Source of the DNA: Dirofilaria immitis
Lineage: Eukaryota; Nematoda; Chromadorea; Rhabditida; Onchocercidae
Reading direction: 5' to 3'
Length of the DNA stretch: 64,000 nucleotides
NCBI GenBank assembly: GCA_024305405.1
Contig: JAKNDB010000109.1
Location: 558,001 to 622,000 of the forward strand
The notes beneath the pieces are model-generated. The model searched no databases and was not told the DNA's origin. It saw nothing but the letters and a program-made list of their open reading frames with translations. The first letter of the stretch is position 1. Every line of letters begins with the position of its first letter. Shown in pieces: positions 41,493-55,012 of the stretch. The position numbers and the translations under genes were made by a program.

Positions 41493-42553
41493 AAAATTAA
41501 TTCATTTATTTATTAATTAAAAGATGACAGGTGAAGAGTGTAGGATGAAGATTGAAGATGATGAATGATTGAGTGACGGGATAGTTAATAAAATCATTTT
41601 TTCATTATAAATATTGATAAATCTTAAGAAGCTTTTAGTGTGTTACCTGTGGCAAATGCTTTAATCGCTCATCAACGCTCAATACACATATTCGTATTCA
41701 TCTTGGTAAAAAAAAACAAAATATTAATAAAATTTTTTATTTTTCTTTTTTTTCTCAATTTATTTTAATTTTCTATCATCGAAAAATAAATTTTTGACTA
41801 AAATTATTTATTAATAATTTATTTATTTGTTTTTATTTTTGCTCATTTCAAATTAGAAAAAATTTGTTGGAAAACGGAAAATTTATTAAATTAAATTTTA
41901 TGAATTAAAAATTTTGATAATAATAATTAATTGATTAAATGATAAGAAAAGATTGTAATTGATAAATTATAAAATTTAATCAAAAACATTTGTTTTTCCA
42001 ACAAATTTAGATCTAAGATAACATGAAATTTTGAATTGTTGAAAATATGAAAGTTGAATAAAATGATAAATTATGATAAAATTTAATTTTATAAATTTTC
42101 TACTTAAAATAACTAATTCTTTTTCGAAATTTTACAAAAGGTTTAAATTTAAGATATAAAAGTTATACAGTTAGATAATAAAACAATATAATAGATGATA
42201 ATGATAATGATGTTGATAACAATGATGTTAATGATAATATTATATGAAATTTAAATTATAATTGTTATCATTTAGGTTATAAACCATATATATGCGAATT
42301 ATGCGGTAAAGGATTTCATCAAAATGGTAATTATAAGAATCATAAATTAACGCATAGTGGTGAAAAACGATTCAAATGTAATGTATGCAATAAAGCATTT
42401 CATCAAACATATAATCTAACATTTCATATGCATACACATCGAGAACAGAAACCATTCATTTGTCCAATTTGCGCCAGAGGATTTTGTCGTAATTTTGATC
42501 TCAAGAAGCATATACGTAAGCTACATCAAATTACATCATCAAATGATCATTAA
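39552..42553 (+). CDS. FEZF: FEZF-type C2H2 zinc finger transcription repressor
   Basis: FEZF1/2 proteins bind DNA and repress alternative fates in developing neurons, using Groucho/TLE through an eh1 motif. Five exons: 39552-39594, 40787-40988, 41137-41214, 41639-41705 and 42276-42553, about 222 residues. Exon 1 encodes [14 protein letters not shown], an eh1-like motif (FSIDAIL). Exons 2-5 encode six fingers, each with family-specific sequence: [90 protein letters not shown] and [19 protein letters not shown]. Joins 2-3, 3-4 and 4-5 are in phase. The exon 1-2 join is off by one base, so either one G is missing at the donor or a small extra exon lies in the repeat-filled intron. Shorter than vertebrate FEZF because the linker between eh1 and the fingers is brief. 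Confidence 0.93.
39606..40250 (+). repeat. AT-rich minisatellite, about 11 degenerate copies of a ~55-bp unit
   Basis: Repeated unit, roughly TGAATATTTATTTATTGATA followed by an AAATTTTATGATATTA-like block and AGATAATTTTTATA. Most of FEZF intron 1 is made of it. A further diverged copy lies near 40379-40470. Two units carry an inserted TTTTTGCTAGTTTTTT segment. Confidence 0.8.
41230..41280 (+). repeat. (CT)n microsatellite in FEZF intron 3
   Basis: Nearly pure CT repeat of about 50 bases, with a few interruptions, starting 15 bases after the exon 3 donor. Confidence 0.95.
41429..41492 (+). repeat. GATA/(GT)n/(AT)n compound microsatellite
   Basis: Short ATAG repeats, then TGTATGTATGTG, (AT)n and (GT)n blocks in FEZF intron 3. 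Confidence 0.9.
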
Positions 42554-45240
42554 AATAATTTTAATTAATATTTATTAATTAAAAATTATTTGCTTATTTG
42601 TTAAATATTATTAAATTGAAACTGTAAACTTCTTTAATAAAATTTTCCCATATTTATATGATGTAATTATTGATTGAACAGAAATTTTTATATTGTAAAC
42701 TTCGGTAGGTAGATATTTTTAGCAAATATAATAGTTTCAATTTTGAGTAAAATAAAGCGATATCTGATTTGTTTATTATTGATAATCGTTACATAATTAA
42801 TCTTTATTCCATCTAATCAATCAAATGATAAGTTTAATTTCTTTTTTTTTCGTATTACAGATAAAATTTTTAATTCGATATAAATTATCAAATACTACAA
42901 TTTGTGAATTTTCTAACTTATCATTATAGATATTGATAAGTTGAAATCTTTTTTAATTTAAAATATAAATAACTAAATAATATATCTTAGTTTTTCGTCT
43001 CTTTAACTTCTCAAATAACCTCTTTTCTATTCATTTTGATTACGCTCGGTGATTAGCTCCAATTTGCATCAAGTTCAAAAGATATGGTAGCTAACTAAAT
43101 AATGTAGCTTTTTTAAGTTACATTTTTAAATAAGTTTAATAAGCTTCTTAATTAGATAGCAAAAAAAAATAATCACTTATCAGATATGTAGAATTTATCA
43201 CAAATACGAAATTTACAAATCTTGTTTTTCATAGCTAATGTTATCTTATTGCATTTGTATATGCATTATACAAGTTAAACATCTTTATTTAAGTAAATTT
43301 GGAAATTATGCAATATTTCTCTATCAATTTGATCATATCATATGAAAGTTTCTCGAAAAGTAAACTTGGAGAAATATATGAATTTATCAAACTTTTTGAA
43401 AATTTCAATCTATCATTATTTTTAACCGTGAGTTGGACAAGAATGATTGGATAATGACGAGAGAAAAAGTAGAAAAAAAAGGAAGAAAGAAAAAGTAAAT
43501 TTCAAATTCAGAAAGTTAGGACAATATTATTACTCAAAATGTTTGTTATCAAAATTAATCTATCGGGAATTCCTCGAAGCTTTTATTTCGTTTATTAAGT
43601 TTCGTTTTTTTTTTTCGAAATAAGTTGTAATTTTTCGAATGTTTATATTTTGAATTTTACGAGATTATTTATCGAGAAATTTTCAATGTTTTCATTTCAT
43701 TCATCAAGTTTGTTGCGATAAATTGCAATGTTTGTATTTGTAAGTTTGAAATTTGAAAAATATATTTTAATATTTTAATTTCAAATTTTATCAATTTCTT
43801 TTGTTATTTATCATTTGTTTTGCTTATTTTTGAAATATATCGTTTCAGCTATAATATAAAATACATATATGGTAAATATTTGCTTCCTTTTAATTATTTA
43901 TTTATTAAATTATTATCAATTCCTTCGATTGTTTATTTTTTTTTTGCATTTATTTATATGAATTTTTAGCTTATTTTTTCCTTTTTTTTTTTTTTTAAAT
44001 TAATAAATAAATGCGATAAGGTATTTTTAGGAAATATGTGGAATTTATGATAAAATATATAAGTATTTAGAAAATAAACAATGTTTACTTTTCTTGATAT
44101 ATCGACATATTACAGAACAGAGTATATTTAAATGTTTATTTTAGTAATTAAAAATATTTTAAAGAATTTCGAAATATTTTCATCAATCATTACACGTATG
44201 ATCTCGGATAATTGTTAACAATCGTTGTAATATGTAGTCGTATAGTTGATGACAATCTTTTGACTATCATTTTATGTTTATTTTTACTCTATGTTGTCTC
44301 CTAGAAATACAACAGGTATTGTTGCAACGAAGTTCGGGAAAATTTGAAAACGGAAAATTAAGTTACGCTTCAAATTTGCTAGTTAATTTCAAGTTTCTGA
44401 ATTAATAATTTAAGCGTGACCTTTTTGTTACGTTCATCTCTATCTCGTTTTTTTTCCCCTCTGCAAAAACACGTTTATATTTCAACATTTATTCAGATAT
44501 TATATAAGTTATCGTTTAATAAATTAATTAAATAATTCATTATACATTCAATATTAACATTAATTAAGTTATCTTTTTCAAATATCATAAAAAATATTAT
44601 GATGAAAAATTGAAAATTTAAATTAAGTTAAATTTAAGAGATAATTGATTGAAAAGATAATTATTTGAAATTATAATTTTCGCGCAATTTTCATTTCCTA
44701 TTGTAGTAAATTATTGAATAAAATATGCGACAAAAAAAAAACAACGAATGTATAAATTTTAAAAATGTCTTACCTTTTCAAAAGATAACAAATTTTTCTT
44801 TTCTTTCTTTTTTCATCTTTTTCCATTTCGCTTTTTTTTTTTTTTTTTTTTTTATTATATCAAAATTTTTATGATATTTTTGAAATGGACAATTAATTCT
44901 TTTATCATATTTATTTGAAAAGTTTAATTGATTTTAACTTTTTTTTCCCGATGTTTCCATGTTTCTATTAAACGGTTTACCGGAAATACGGTAAATTAGT
45001 TTGCGACATGTATTTAATATACGACATATTGACGCCTGCCTTACGCATCATAACATCTGCTTTTTTCTTTTCGTTTTTTTGCTTTCTTTGAAAAGAATTT
45101 AAAAGAAAAAAAACGAAAGAATTAAAATATTATTTAATGGATTGTGGAAGGAAGAAATTAGGAGTACTTTTTGACAATTTATCAATTTGATAATTGATAA
45201 AACACTTTTTAACAATTCGAATGAAATGTGATTATAAATG

Positions 45241-45287
<47 letters not shown>

Positions 45288-47195
45288 ATTCATTTCTAAT
45301 GATTAATTCGAAATTAATCCTAATTTGCTTGGGAAAAATTCATCAGAATTGAAAATTTTTAAACGAATATTGAAAAAAAAACGATTGATCAATAAAAATA
45401 ACATATATTGATTTTCATGATATTTTTGACATCTACTAGATTATCTATACCTTTTTTTGCATCGAAAAGATTATCAGCAAATCAAGAATGAAATGATAGG
45501 TTTTTTAATCAAGAATCAAAAAAAAGATTATCATATGATAAGTTGGACAAAGGTTTTTGCAATTTTTAACTGTTTGCTAAGGGATAGAAATTTTGTTTGT
45601 TTTTTTTCATTTGTATTTCATGTCGAATTCAACTTTTTCTCCTTTTGGTATTAGAAAATTCGTTGTCATCTGATCATAATCAAGATTGGTTCATCGATTA
45701 CAGTTTTTATCCAGATAAGAAATCACTAATTGGAAAAGTAATCCTATACTTTAAGTAATTATTCAAATTTCGATTCCACTTAATTTGGCAGCAAAGAATC
45801 TCAATGGATTTGAAGTAGTTTATTCGATGGCCTTCCAATAATCACAGCAAATCCGTTAAAATCGCATCTCACATTCATCGCAAATAATTATTTATTCGTA
45901 ACGATCAAATATCATCATCTTATTGTGTTTATTTTTTTTTTCCTTTCGTTTATCCCTGTAATTATAATTTTAACAAATTTAATACGATAAAAATGATTTG
46001 AAAAGAATTTTGCGTCAATTTCATTTTTGCGAAAGTATTTTTTTCATTTCGAATTTTCGATTAGAAATAAATTTGTATTTAAATCTTTGATTACAAAATT
46101 CTAATCATTTTTATCAAAATTTTTATAAATTTATTTCGAATTTATTAAAAAATTTTACTTTCTCATGTTTTTTTATCTAATTTATCTGCATCATTTATCA
46201 GTTAATTTTTATTGCCTTAATGATTCAATTATGATTTTAACAGTTGCATAATTTTCAATGCTTTTCTTTTTTGAAAATAATCATTGATAAGTTCGATTTT
46301 TGAAATTAAAATTTATCATGAACTATTTTAAATGTGAAAGTTTCGAAAGCTGGAATTAAATTTATCATTATAAATAATCGTAAAATTGATTTGCTAGCTA
46401 AGGAAAAAAAATATCCCGAAATATGATGATAAGTATTAAATTTTGTACAGTTAGGATGAATGCCAAAAATTTATGATTTATGGCAAAAATAAGCTTAACA
46501 CTAATCCATCTTCTGCTTATCAAATGTTCGTTCATATCTAAATTTTCTTGCCACCAGACAACACTTGCCATTTTCAATCCATTAATTTATATCATAAAAT
46601 TCTGATAATTTTGAATTTTGTTAGTTGAAAAATAAAAAAAATTTTTCATTTTATTATCAGATATTGACATCAACAAAAATAAATTATTTTATAAAATTTA
46701 AAATTTCTTATTACATTTATAAATAGCAATATATTTATAAAATATCAATAAATATGCAATAAAATAATAATACATGAAATAACAAAATTGTTAATCAGAA
46801 ATTAATAAATTAATTAAAATCAAATATCATCAAATTTCAGTGATAAAAAGCGAAACCTACACTTCGACATTTTTCACCTTAACAAGCACTTTCAAAAAGA
46901 TATCAGCATAAGCTAAGAGATTTAAGAATCGAGAAAATTTCATTTCGATTCGGAAAATTTCGAATTCAAAAAATCACGTTACTTGATGAAAAGATTCAGA
47001 AGAAAGTTATTGATGGAAATTTTGAAAAAATACAACGATATTCTAAGGTTTTCTTCTAGTAACAGACTTAAATTGATTTTAAACTTTAATTAAACTTTAC
47101 TAACTTTTTCTACTTAAGTTTTCTCACTTGTCTATAGGAAGTTTGTCCATTCTAGGATTGAAATAAGATAAATTTATTTAGGATCACTTTTTTGT
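42554..47195. other. convergent region between FEZF and the MAM-like gene, no gene seen
   Basis: About 4.6 kb, very AT-rich. It contains the FEZF 3' untranslated region with AATAAA near 42751, long T runs (for example around 44832-44855) and a (GA)n microsatellite. Open frames here are short and without family features. Confidence 0.45.
45244..45288 (+). repeat. (GA)n microsatellite
   Basis: About 45 bases of GA repeat with one AAAG interruption. Confidence 0.95.
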
Positions 47196-50100
47196 TTAGC
47201 ACAATAATTCACCATCTTCATCTAGCAGATCAATTTTTGAAATTGTAAATTTTGCTGCACCAAATTGAAGAAATTTATCATGTACCGCAACAATTGTGAA
47301 ATTTTGAGCTTCTTGATCAAGTCGTAGGATTACTTTTTCTGTTCTTGGCAATTCTATTTTTGGTCCTAATATCGGTTGACAATCATATAAGGTGCTAAAA
47401 TCATCACCACATAAGAATGTCTGAGAACCAAACGTTGATTGATATATCTGAAAATTTTATCAAATATTTGAAAACGTTTGATGAAAGTAATTTTATAAAT
47501 ATCAATTAAACTTATAAAATAGTTAGGATAAATACTTCTTCGTTTTTCCACCTACTAAGTTAATTCCTTGATAGGTAAGGCTTTTCTTCTTATTTTAAGA
47601 ATTGAGAAGAAGATGATCAAGATAAATGAGATTTATGCATGTTTACTAAATAATTCATCAATTGAAAATTTTGCATAAACAAAAATTACAAATATATAGT
47701 GAGGTCAAAGATTAGTTCGAATAATAATTAATAATCAGTCAGTCTTTAAATATTTCCTTCAATTATCATATTAATTTCCTCATTTTCAAAAAAAGAAATT
47801 TAGAATTTGTTAATATTTCAAATTTTAATTTCTTCAATTTTTCGATTTATCAAACTGATTAACAGTTAATATCAGAAGCAAAGAGTTATTTAATTAATTA
47901 ATTATGTCATCTTATACATCAATTATTGGCTTATCAAAAATCCAAAAAAAAAAAAACCAACTTTAATTTGTAATTCAACTGGTCGCGAAAGCTTAAATTG
48001 TGGTGATCGCAAAATAGCTAAACCTGGTCCTTCATTCATATTTACTGTTAATCCTGAATACATTAAATAAATAATATTAAGTAATGGAATTAATTTTTAT
48101 TAAATTAGATACAATTCAAAACTTCTTATAAATTAATTATAATATTATTTGCCTGAAATTAACAAATACAAAAGCAAGAGATTAATTAATTAATTAATTA
48201 ATTATAATCTTCTAATTGAACCGTAATTTGAATTTGCTTAATGTTATGATATTAATGATAAAAATTTTTGTACTTGTCTTTTTTAATTCCAATAAAATTA
48301 ATTATTTAATTGACAAAGAATGAAATCATTAAATCAATATAATGTAATACGAAAAATTTTTAATGAATTTTTCAACCAAATATAATATTTAAATATAGAA
48401 AATTATTAAATTTTAATTTATAATAAATTAAACTTTACCCTTCGGATCGTTTTCAAATAAAATATTCGCACGTGAATTTGTTTCCGTTCGATAGCCGCAA
48501 AATGTTTGACGAAATGTACAACGAATTTTCTCGCAAGCATATTGCGATACCGTTAAAAGTGGACACCAATTACCAGCTGTTTCAATTTTGCGAACAATAA
48601 CAAGACCAGGTCCAGTTGATTTTGCAATTAATCGAATAAAAATGGTTTTGAACGATCAACCTTCATTGAAAGCCAACCGAAAAATAGATTATAGAATTTA
48701 TTTAATACTCAAAATATATACAAATTATAGTAAAATTATAATTTATTAATAATCATTTCAAGTAATAAATTAAAAGGAAATTGAAATTTTTGAAAAAATA
48801 AAACTTTACCAGAATGCTCATCATTAGTATTAACACAATTCTTTTCAATACATATCATTAAGTTTGCTTTTTCCGATCGAAAATATGCAACAAAAAGCAT
48901 AGCTTTCGAAGCACACAATACTTTTCGAGATTGTAATATAGCAACAGATTTGTTAAGAATAGCTACCGAAACTTTATCTGAAACTGATATGATATTGAGA
49001 ACAGAAAGAAAAAAAATGTAGAAGATAAATCCTGTATTAGGTATTCTATGCTAGTAATACAAATTATCAATCAAATAATTGACTTTAGTAAACTAATTTC
49101 AGGATAATTAGAATTAGGTAATTTATACTGCTAATATAATTATCGATCTATCAAATTCGAACGATGAATTCTGAATTAGGCGATTGATGATACTGGTAGA
49201 ATTATCCAACAAATGATTGACTTCAGAAACTAATTTCATAATGTAGTAATTCGATAATTTAATAGTTGCTACGGTATGGTAATATATGGTAATAAAAAGT
49301 TTAAACCTCTTATTGATGAAGGTAATGTGAAGGAATTATCAGATGGAACCATTCCTATCAGCCAATGTCCGTCATTTTCCCATTGTGGACATGTTTTTCG
49401 ATTAAAATCACAATTCAGTGTTGGTATTCTATCCTAAAATTAGTAATACAATTTTTGAATGATTTCTGAATAATTCGTAAAAATCAATCGATAAATATTT
49501 GAATATATCTCTCTTTCTTTATCACAGTAAGGAGAAGATTTGAATGATAGATTGATATGAAGGGCAGAGAGATAAGATAACTTGAAAATTTTTCCTCCAA
49601 TATCGAATAGAAAATCGTTTAAAGAATTTAGTTTCAATAAAAATATTATCTATGAAATTTCTTTATTATACGAGGACAGAAAAACCTAAAAGGTCTAATC
49701 ATTTTATATATTTGTGAGGTTGATAGAATGATACAATTCGATTAATTAATAATAAGTAATGAGATCGAGATTGATAAGGTAATAAAATTTGATTAACTTA
49801 CAACAATCAAATGCGGATATGGTTGAAGTGAGAAAAGTTTTTTAATTTGTAATGGATTAATTGTAGTGCTGGGTGGTGTTGTTACTTCATGACATAATAA
49901 ACCAGTAAATTGTAAATCATCAATAACAACAAGGCCAAAGGTTGAAAGATCAAAATTGATCATTTCAAATACAAACTGCAAAAATGAAATTTACTTTGTA
50001 GTAGAATGTGTAGGAAATATCATTAATGAATTATTATTGATCAAAGATTTCATTTAGCTACTTATATCAATCATATTCGTCTTATCAATATTATCGCTTA

Positions 50101-53100
50101 AGGAATATAATTAAAATTCATTGTTTCATGTTAATTTGCAAAACAGTTTAAATCGATAAATTATCAATATTTCATACCCGGAATGGTTCATCGGTTGGTG
50201 CATCAATATCAATGCTAATTGGTCCAGGCATACCTATTTCACTCAGGTATACACAACTAATTATAATATTTGATGCAGTAACTGTACATGCTTGAACTTG
50301 TGTACCTGATTGTAACCAATATCTGTAAAAATAGAAATGAAATTTAATTTGAAATTAAAATTTGTTAAATTTTGGATTTCAAAAAATATATCTGTTAGAT
50401 GTATCTTTGCATAAAATTACTTATTTGCTAATGATGAAATTAAAAATTTCGTAGAAAAAAAAGAACAATTGATACAAGTAATTAAACTTCTCCTGCCACT
50501 TTATAATTTTTGATCTTTTATTGAAGTTGATATGTTTAGGATGAAGAAACGAAATGAAATTATAGAATTTGGATTAGAATTTCAATAAAATTTTAAATTT
50601 GAAATTATCGGAATAATTAAATTATTTATCAATCGGTCTATCATTTATAACTTCAAAAGTCTATCATTGATAACTTCAAAATTTGCATAGTTAATAAAAA
50701 TATAAATTATATCAAACCTAAATGTAAAAGTTGTAACCGTACTCGTACATGGAACAAGTTCTGATCGCAATAATGAATACGGTTTTTGTTAACCGAATCA
50801 ACATATTGATAGAAGAAGCTTCCAGTTGGTTTACTTTCTTTGCCGAAAATTTCTATCCATTTACGACGATTCCAACCGATCTTCCATTCGGACAACGATG
50901 AAAGACTATTGGACCAACGACAAGTCGAATTGTAATCGGCACAGGAAAGTTCAGAAGCCGAGATTGGATAAGATGATCTTGATAATGATGGAACTGTTCG
51001 AGTTCCAAAAACTGTTGATAATTCTAAATTTCATTTTTATAATTTTTCAAATTTTCTATATTCAAGATATTCATTGATAAGACTTTTAAGTTGTTATAAG
51101 TTATTAATTAACATATATATCAATCAAATATTCATTAAATAACAATAAATAAAATACTTTCAAAAAAATAAAAATTTTTATGACTCCTTCATACTTAAAA
51201 GGTGTATTAATTAATTTATAAAAGGTTATATTATTCTGCATTATTTTATTATTAACGTTATTATTAGTAATTATTATTATTATTATTATTATTGCTATTA
51301 TTATTATTTACTATTATCACTATTATTACTACTACTATTATTATTATTATTATTAATTTTATCATTATCAATTGTTATTATCATTTAACTAAACAATTTG
51401 GTTAATTTATCCAAAAATACGTAAATGCAAATTGATAAGATTATCTTTTTTTTTTACAGTTATTTTCTCACCGAAAGCTACAAAATAAATGTTATGATAA
51501 TAATTTCGATTAAAGAATTTTTTTTCGTTTTAAATAAAAACTTTTAACAACTTACTAGGTTCCAAGCATATTTCAGCATTATATTCAATATCAGTTATCA
51601 TTCCAAAACTACCCAATGCGGAATTTTTTAAACCATAGACACGAATACCAATTCGAAATGGCTCAATAATTTCTGGTATTTCAACTTGGCAATGATCATT
51701 AAAAGCACGAAAGAAGTGACATTCAGTAATCGGTCGTAGAATAACCTTAAAAAATATAAGTATTCCTTTCTCTCTCTCTCTTCTCTCTCTTTCTCTCTCT
51801 CTCCTGAATTTTACATTCAAAAAGTGAAATAAGAAATGAATTGTTTCAATTTTTATTTATAGCAATGAATAGAAGAAATCAACTAATTAATTAATTAATT
51901 AATTACCCGAAGACGATTCCATCTAGTAGCAGGCTTTAAAATTAATACTTCAATTTTTGCTTCATTATATAGCCAATATCTAAAATGTTTCCATAAATAA
52001 GTTTTAATTTTTATTTATATAATATTTAAATATAAGAAAATTTTCGCATCATATCATATTTCCTTTTAAGAAAATGAAATTTTAAGAAAATAAATTTTCT
52101 AATTACTATTCCAGAAATTGATTAAATGTTATTTATATTTATACTATTTTGTAAATTAATTAATTTTTCGATATTTAATTTAAATTACTTGAATGTTATT
52201 AATCCGGGTGTCCTTTGACAAGCAATTGGTGCGCTAATAAGTACTGCACTTTGAGATTTCATTGTTGTATTACCTGCGAGAACAAATCTTGTACCTGAAA
52301 ATTAATTACCTAATAAATGATTTACTTAAAATTTTAAATGATTTAATCCAGAAAATGATTTAGTTTTAATTTAAAAGTTTATTAAATCCGAAAAGGAAAA
52401 AAAATTCTATTATATAGTTCAAATTTATTTTACTATAATAATTTTTGAAATATTTTCTCGTTAGAATATAATTCTTAGTATTAATTAAAAGTTTAATTTT
52501 TAAAATTAACAACCTTTAAATGGATCAGGTAAACCTGGTTGAATTTGTGGTGGAAATAATTTGATATTTTTCTTAACAAATAAATAAAAATCTGATGTAT
52601 CTAATAAATTATCAGTAGGTGCATTCATCCACGAACATGGTTCACTGAATTGACAATTTAATTTCGATGGATTGCTTAGATATTGCTTCATTACAGTGTC
52701 TGAAAATTTAAATGAGAGAAAAATTAAAAGAATGGATTAAAAGAATTTAAAATATTTTATCGAATATTGAAAAATAAATTACTTAATAATTGATTTTGTA
52801 ATAATTTAATTAATATATAATATTCGTCGTATTAATTTATGAAAAATTAAAAATTTGATTTCTAAAATCAACAACCTTTAAATGGATCAGGTAATACTGG
52901 TTGAATTTTTAAATCATTCATTACTTTTTATAAAACATTCATATATAGGTAGGTATTACCAGATGAATTAATTTAATATTTCATTTCTTTTAAAAGTTTT
53001 GCTTTTTTGATACAATGATTAAAATGATACCTGAGACAGGTAGATTACCCTGATTTTCAGGTTGTATGCCAAGATAAAAATCTAAATATTGAAGTTCTTC

Positions 53101-53196
53101 ATGATATCGTGATGCACATCCAAGAATAAAATAGGGAAGAAATTCAACAAATACGACTAACAACACCATCCATTGCATTGTTTCAACAATATACAT
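47196..53196 (-). CDS. secreted protein with four MAM-like modules, function unknown
   Basis: About 13 exons and some 750 residues. Exon 1 (53196-53031) encodes a hydrophobic signal peptide, including MVLLVVFVEFLPYFILG. Four modules then repeat a C-x-F/Y...C-x-W opening: CQFSEPCSW (exon 52699-52514), CADYNSTCRWSN (51011-50718), CDFNRKTCPQW (about 49435-49306) and CTFRQTFCGY (about 48550). Modules 1 and 2 share a following block (FKYWLYNEAKIEV and FRYWLQSGTQVQA), and three have a GPGL/GPI-type segment. Such Cys/Trp patterns resemble extracellular MAM domains. The last exon (47447-47196) ends GELLC and stop. No membrane segment was seen at the C-terminus, so secretion into matrix or cuticle is inferred. 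One-base breaks near 48638 and 50726, both in T runs of the coding strand, are repaired by one added T. The precise family is not recognised. Confidence 0.7.
51243..51360 (+). repeat. (ATT)n-rich imperfect microsatellite
   Basis: Degenerate ATT/ACT triplets in an intron of the MAM-like gene. Confidence 0.85.
51768..51803 (+). repeat. (CT)n microsatellite
   Basis: Interrupted CT repeat in an intron of the MAM-like gene, just upstream (on the minus strand) of a coding exon. Confidence 0.9.
52846..52909 (-). pseudogene. duplicated exon-end and splice donor fragment of the MAM-like gene
   Basis: The 25 bases at 52870-52894 are identical to 52508-52532, which span the 3' end of exon 2 (PDPFK) and its donor. 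Similarity extends to about 64 bases on both sides. The copy lies in intron 1, is not flanked by a matching acceptor and is probably non-functional. Confidence 0.65.
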
Positions 53197-54966
53197 TTAA
53201 AGGGTTATAATTCAACGACAATCACTTTCACCCTTTTATCAGCAAACCGATAAAAATTCTTTGTAATCAAATCATTAGAATCGGGTTTGAAAAATCTCGA
53301 TTTATTCATTAATTACACTTTGCTTTTAATTTCTTGTTTATTTGTTTTTTTTTTCTCACTCTTCCCTTTGTTCAATTATTTTATGGTGACCTTTTCCTTT
53401 TTTTTTTTTTTTGTTTTTTTTTCAAACTTTAATTTCGTAATTTTTTATTTAAATAAACTTTAAAAGATTTATTTTTGACTATAAAAGTGTATATTTTCAT
53501 TACACTGCTGTTTTTGAATGAAAATAAAATGATTTAAAGCCTATTTAAACTTTTATGCAAACCTATAAAAATGACATTTATAAATAAGATTTTTACAATT
53601 TGTAAAAATGGATAAATTGAAAGAAATTTTTTTTTTTTGATTTCAAGAAATGTAAATTAAAACTTTTATACAAACTATAAATTAAAAATCGATAAATTGG
53701 AAGGAATTTTTTTTTCTCTCATTTAATTTCATGAATTACAAATTAAACTTGCATATAAGTTAGAAGATAAAGTCTTCCATAGGAAATAGTTTAGGTTGAA
53801 AATTTGATATTCTTAATTTCAACCTTACCTAAAATAAATTGCTACGTTTGCAAATTAGGAATACATATATATAAGATAAATTAAGTAATAATTTCTGATT
53901 GCATTTCAATAATAAAATTATGCTTCCAGAAATAATAAGTAAATTCATTTCATCTCAAACTTTTTCCACGTTCAACTTTTTTCGATTACGTCAAATTACG
54001 ACAGTTCACGTTTATATCAAGTAATACCTATAAAAAAATCGATAGTGGCGGTGATCAAAAATTAATGAAAGCGGCAAAGTTCACGAATTTCATAATAATA
54101 AAATATTATTATATCGAATTATTGAATAATGAACTTCAAGCAATAACGGATTAAATTTCAAGCATGGAATATCTGGATCGAAATTTGGTTGGTATTATTT
54201 TATGATTGGATATTTTACATTTTCTGGCAATGATGCGATAATTGAGCCAAGTGTATCGCCCAGGTATCTGAAATAAGCATATGATGCCAATTCTTAAAGT
54301 ATTTCATCTATTTAAATATTCATTAAATTAAATGAAATATTTTGAAAACTAGTATCAAATAGTTTTATGATAATTCAAATCATTTAGCCATATCTTTTGG
54401 CCTATTCCAGAATTGCCTGATGTTTTTTTTTCGGGATAAAGTTATGCTTTCAACAGGCTTATCAGTGCTATTCCTTAAATTGCAATACATTATCTAATCG
54501 ATAATCTTAATAAAAACCGTCGTAAATATAAATCATGATAAATTTATTATCACGTTGATATGATATATGAATTTTGCGACCATATGATTTTGAAGAAATG
54601 TTTAAATTCATTAAATATAAACAAATAATTAGTGTAAATAAAGCCAAAGATTTGCCTAATAATTTTTTAAATTAAAATATTTGCTTAATTGTAATTAATC
54701 GTTGCATATATAATAGATAATCAAATGTAATATTTAATTATTTGAAATTTAAAAATTTTAATTTGACAAAATTGATTGATTATTACAAGGAAAGTTAGCT
54801 TATTTAAAAAGCGATAAAAACGACAAAGAAAATGGATGATATGGCTAAAATAATTTGAAATGAAATACTTGAAATATAATAAATATTTGTAAATGTATTC
54901 AAGTGTAACGATGAAAAAACCAGCTTAAGCTTACTTTGTAAACATTGTCATTAAATTACTTTTCTT

Positions 54967-54970
<4 letters not shown>

Positions 54971-55012
<42 letters not shown>
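54971..55012 (+). repeat. (CT)n microsatellite
   Basis: About 42 bases of CT repeat with one CCT interruption. Confidence 0.95.
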
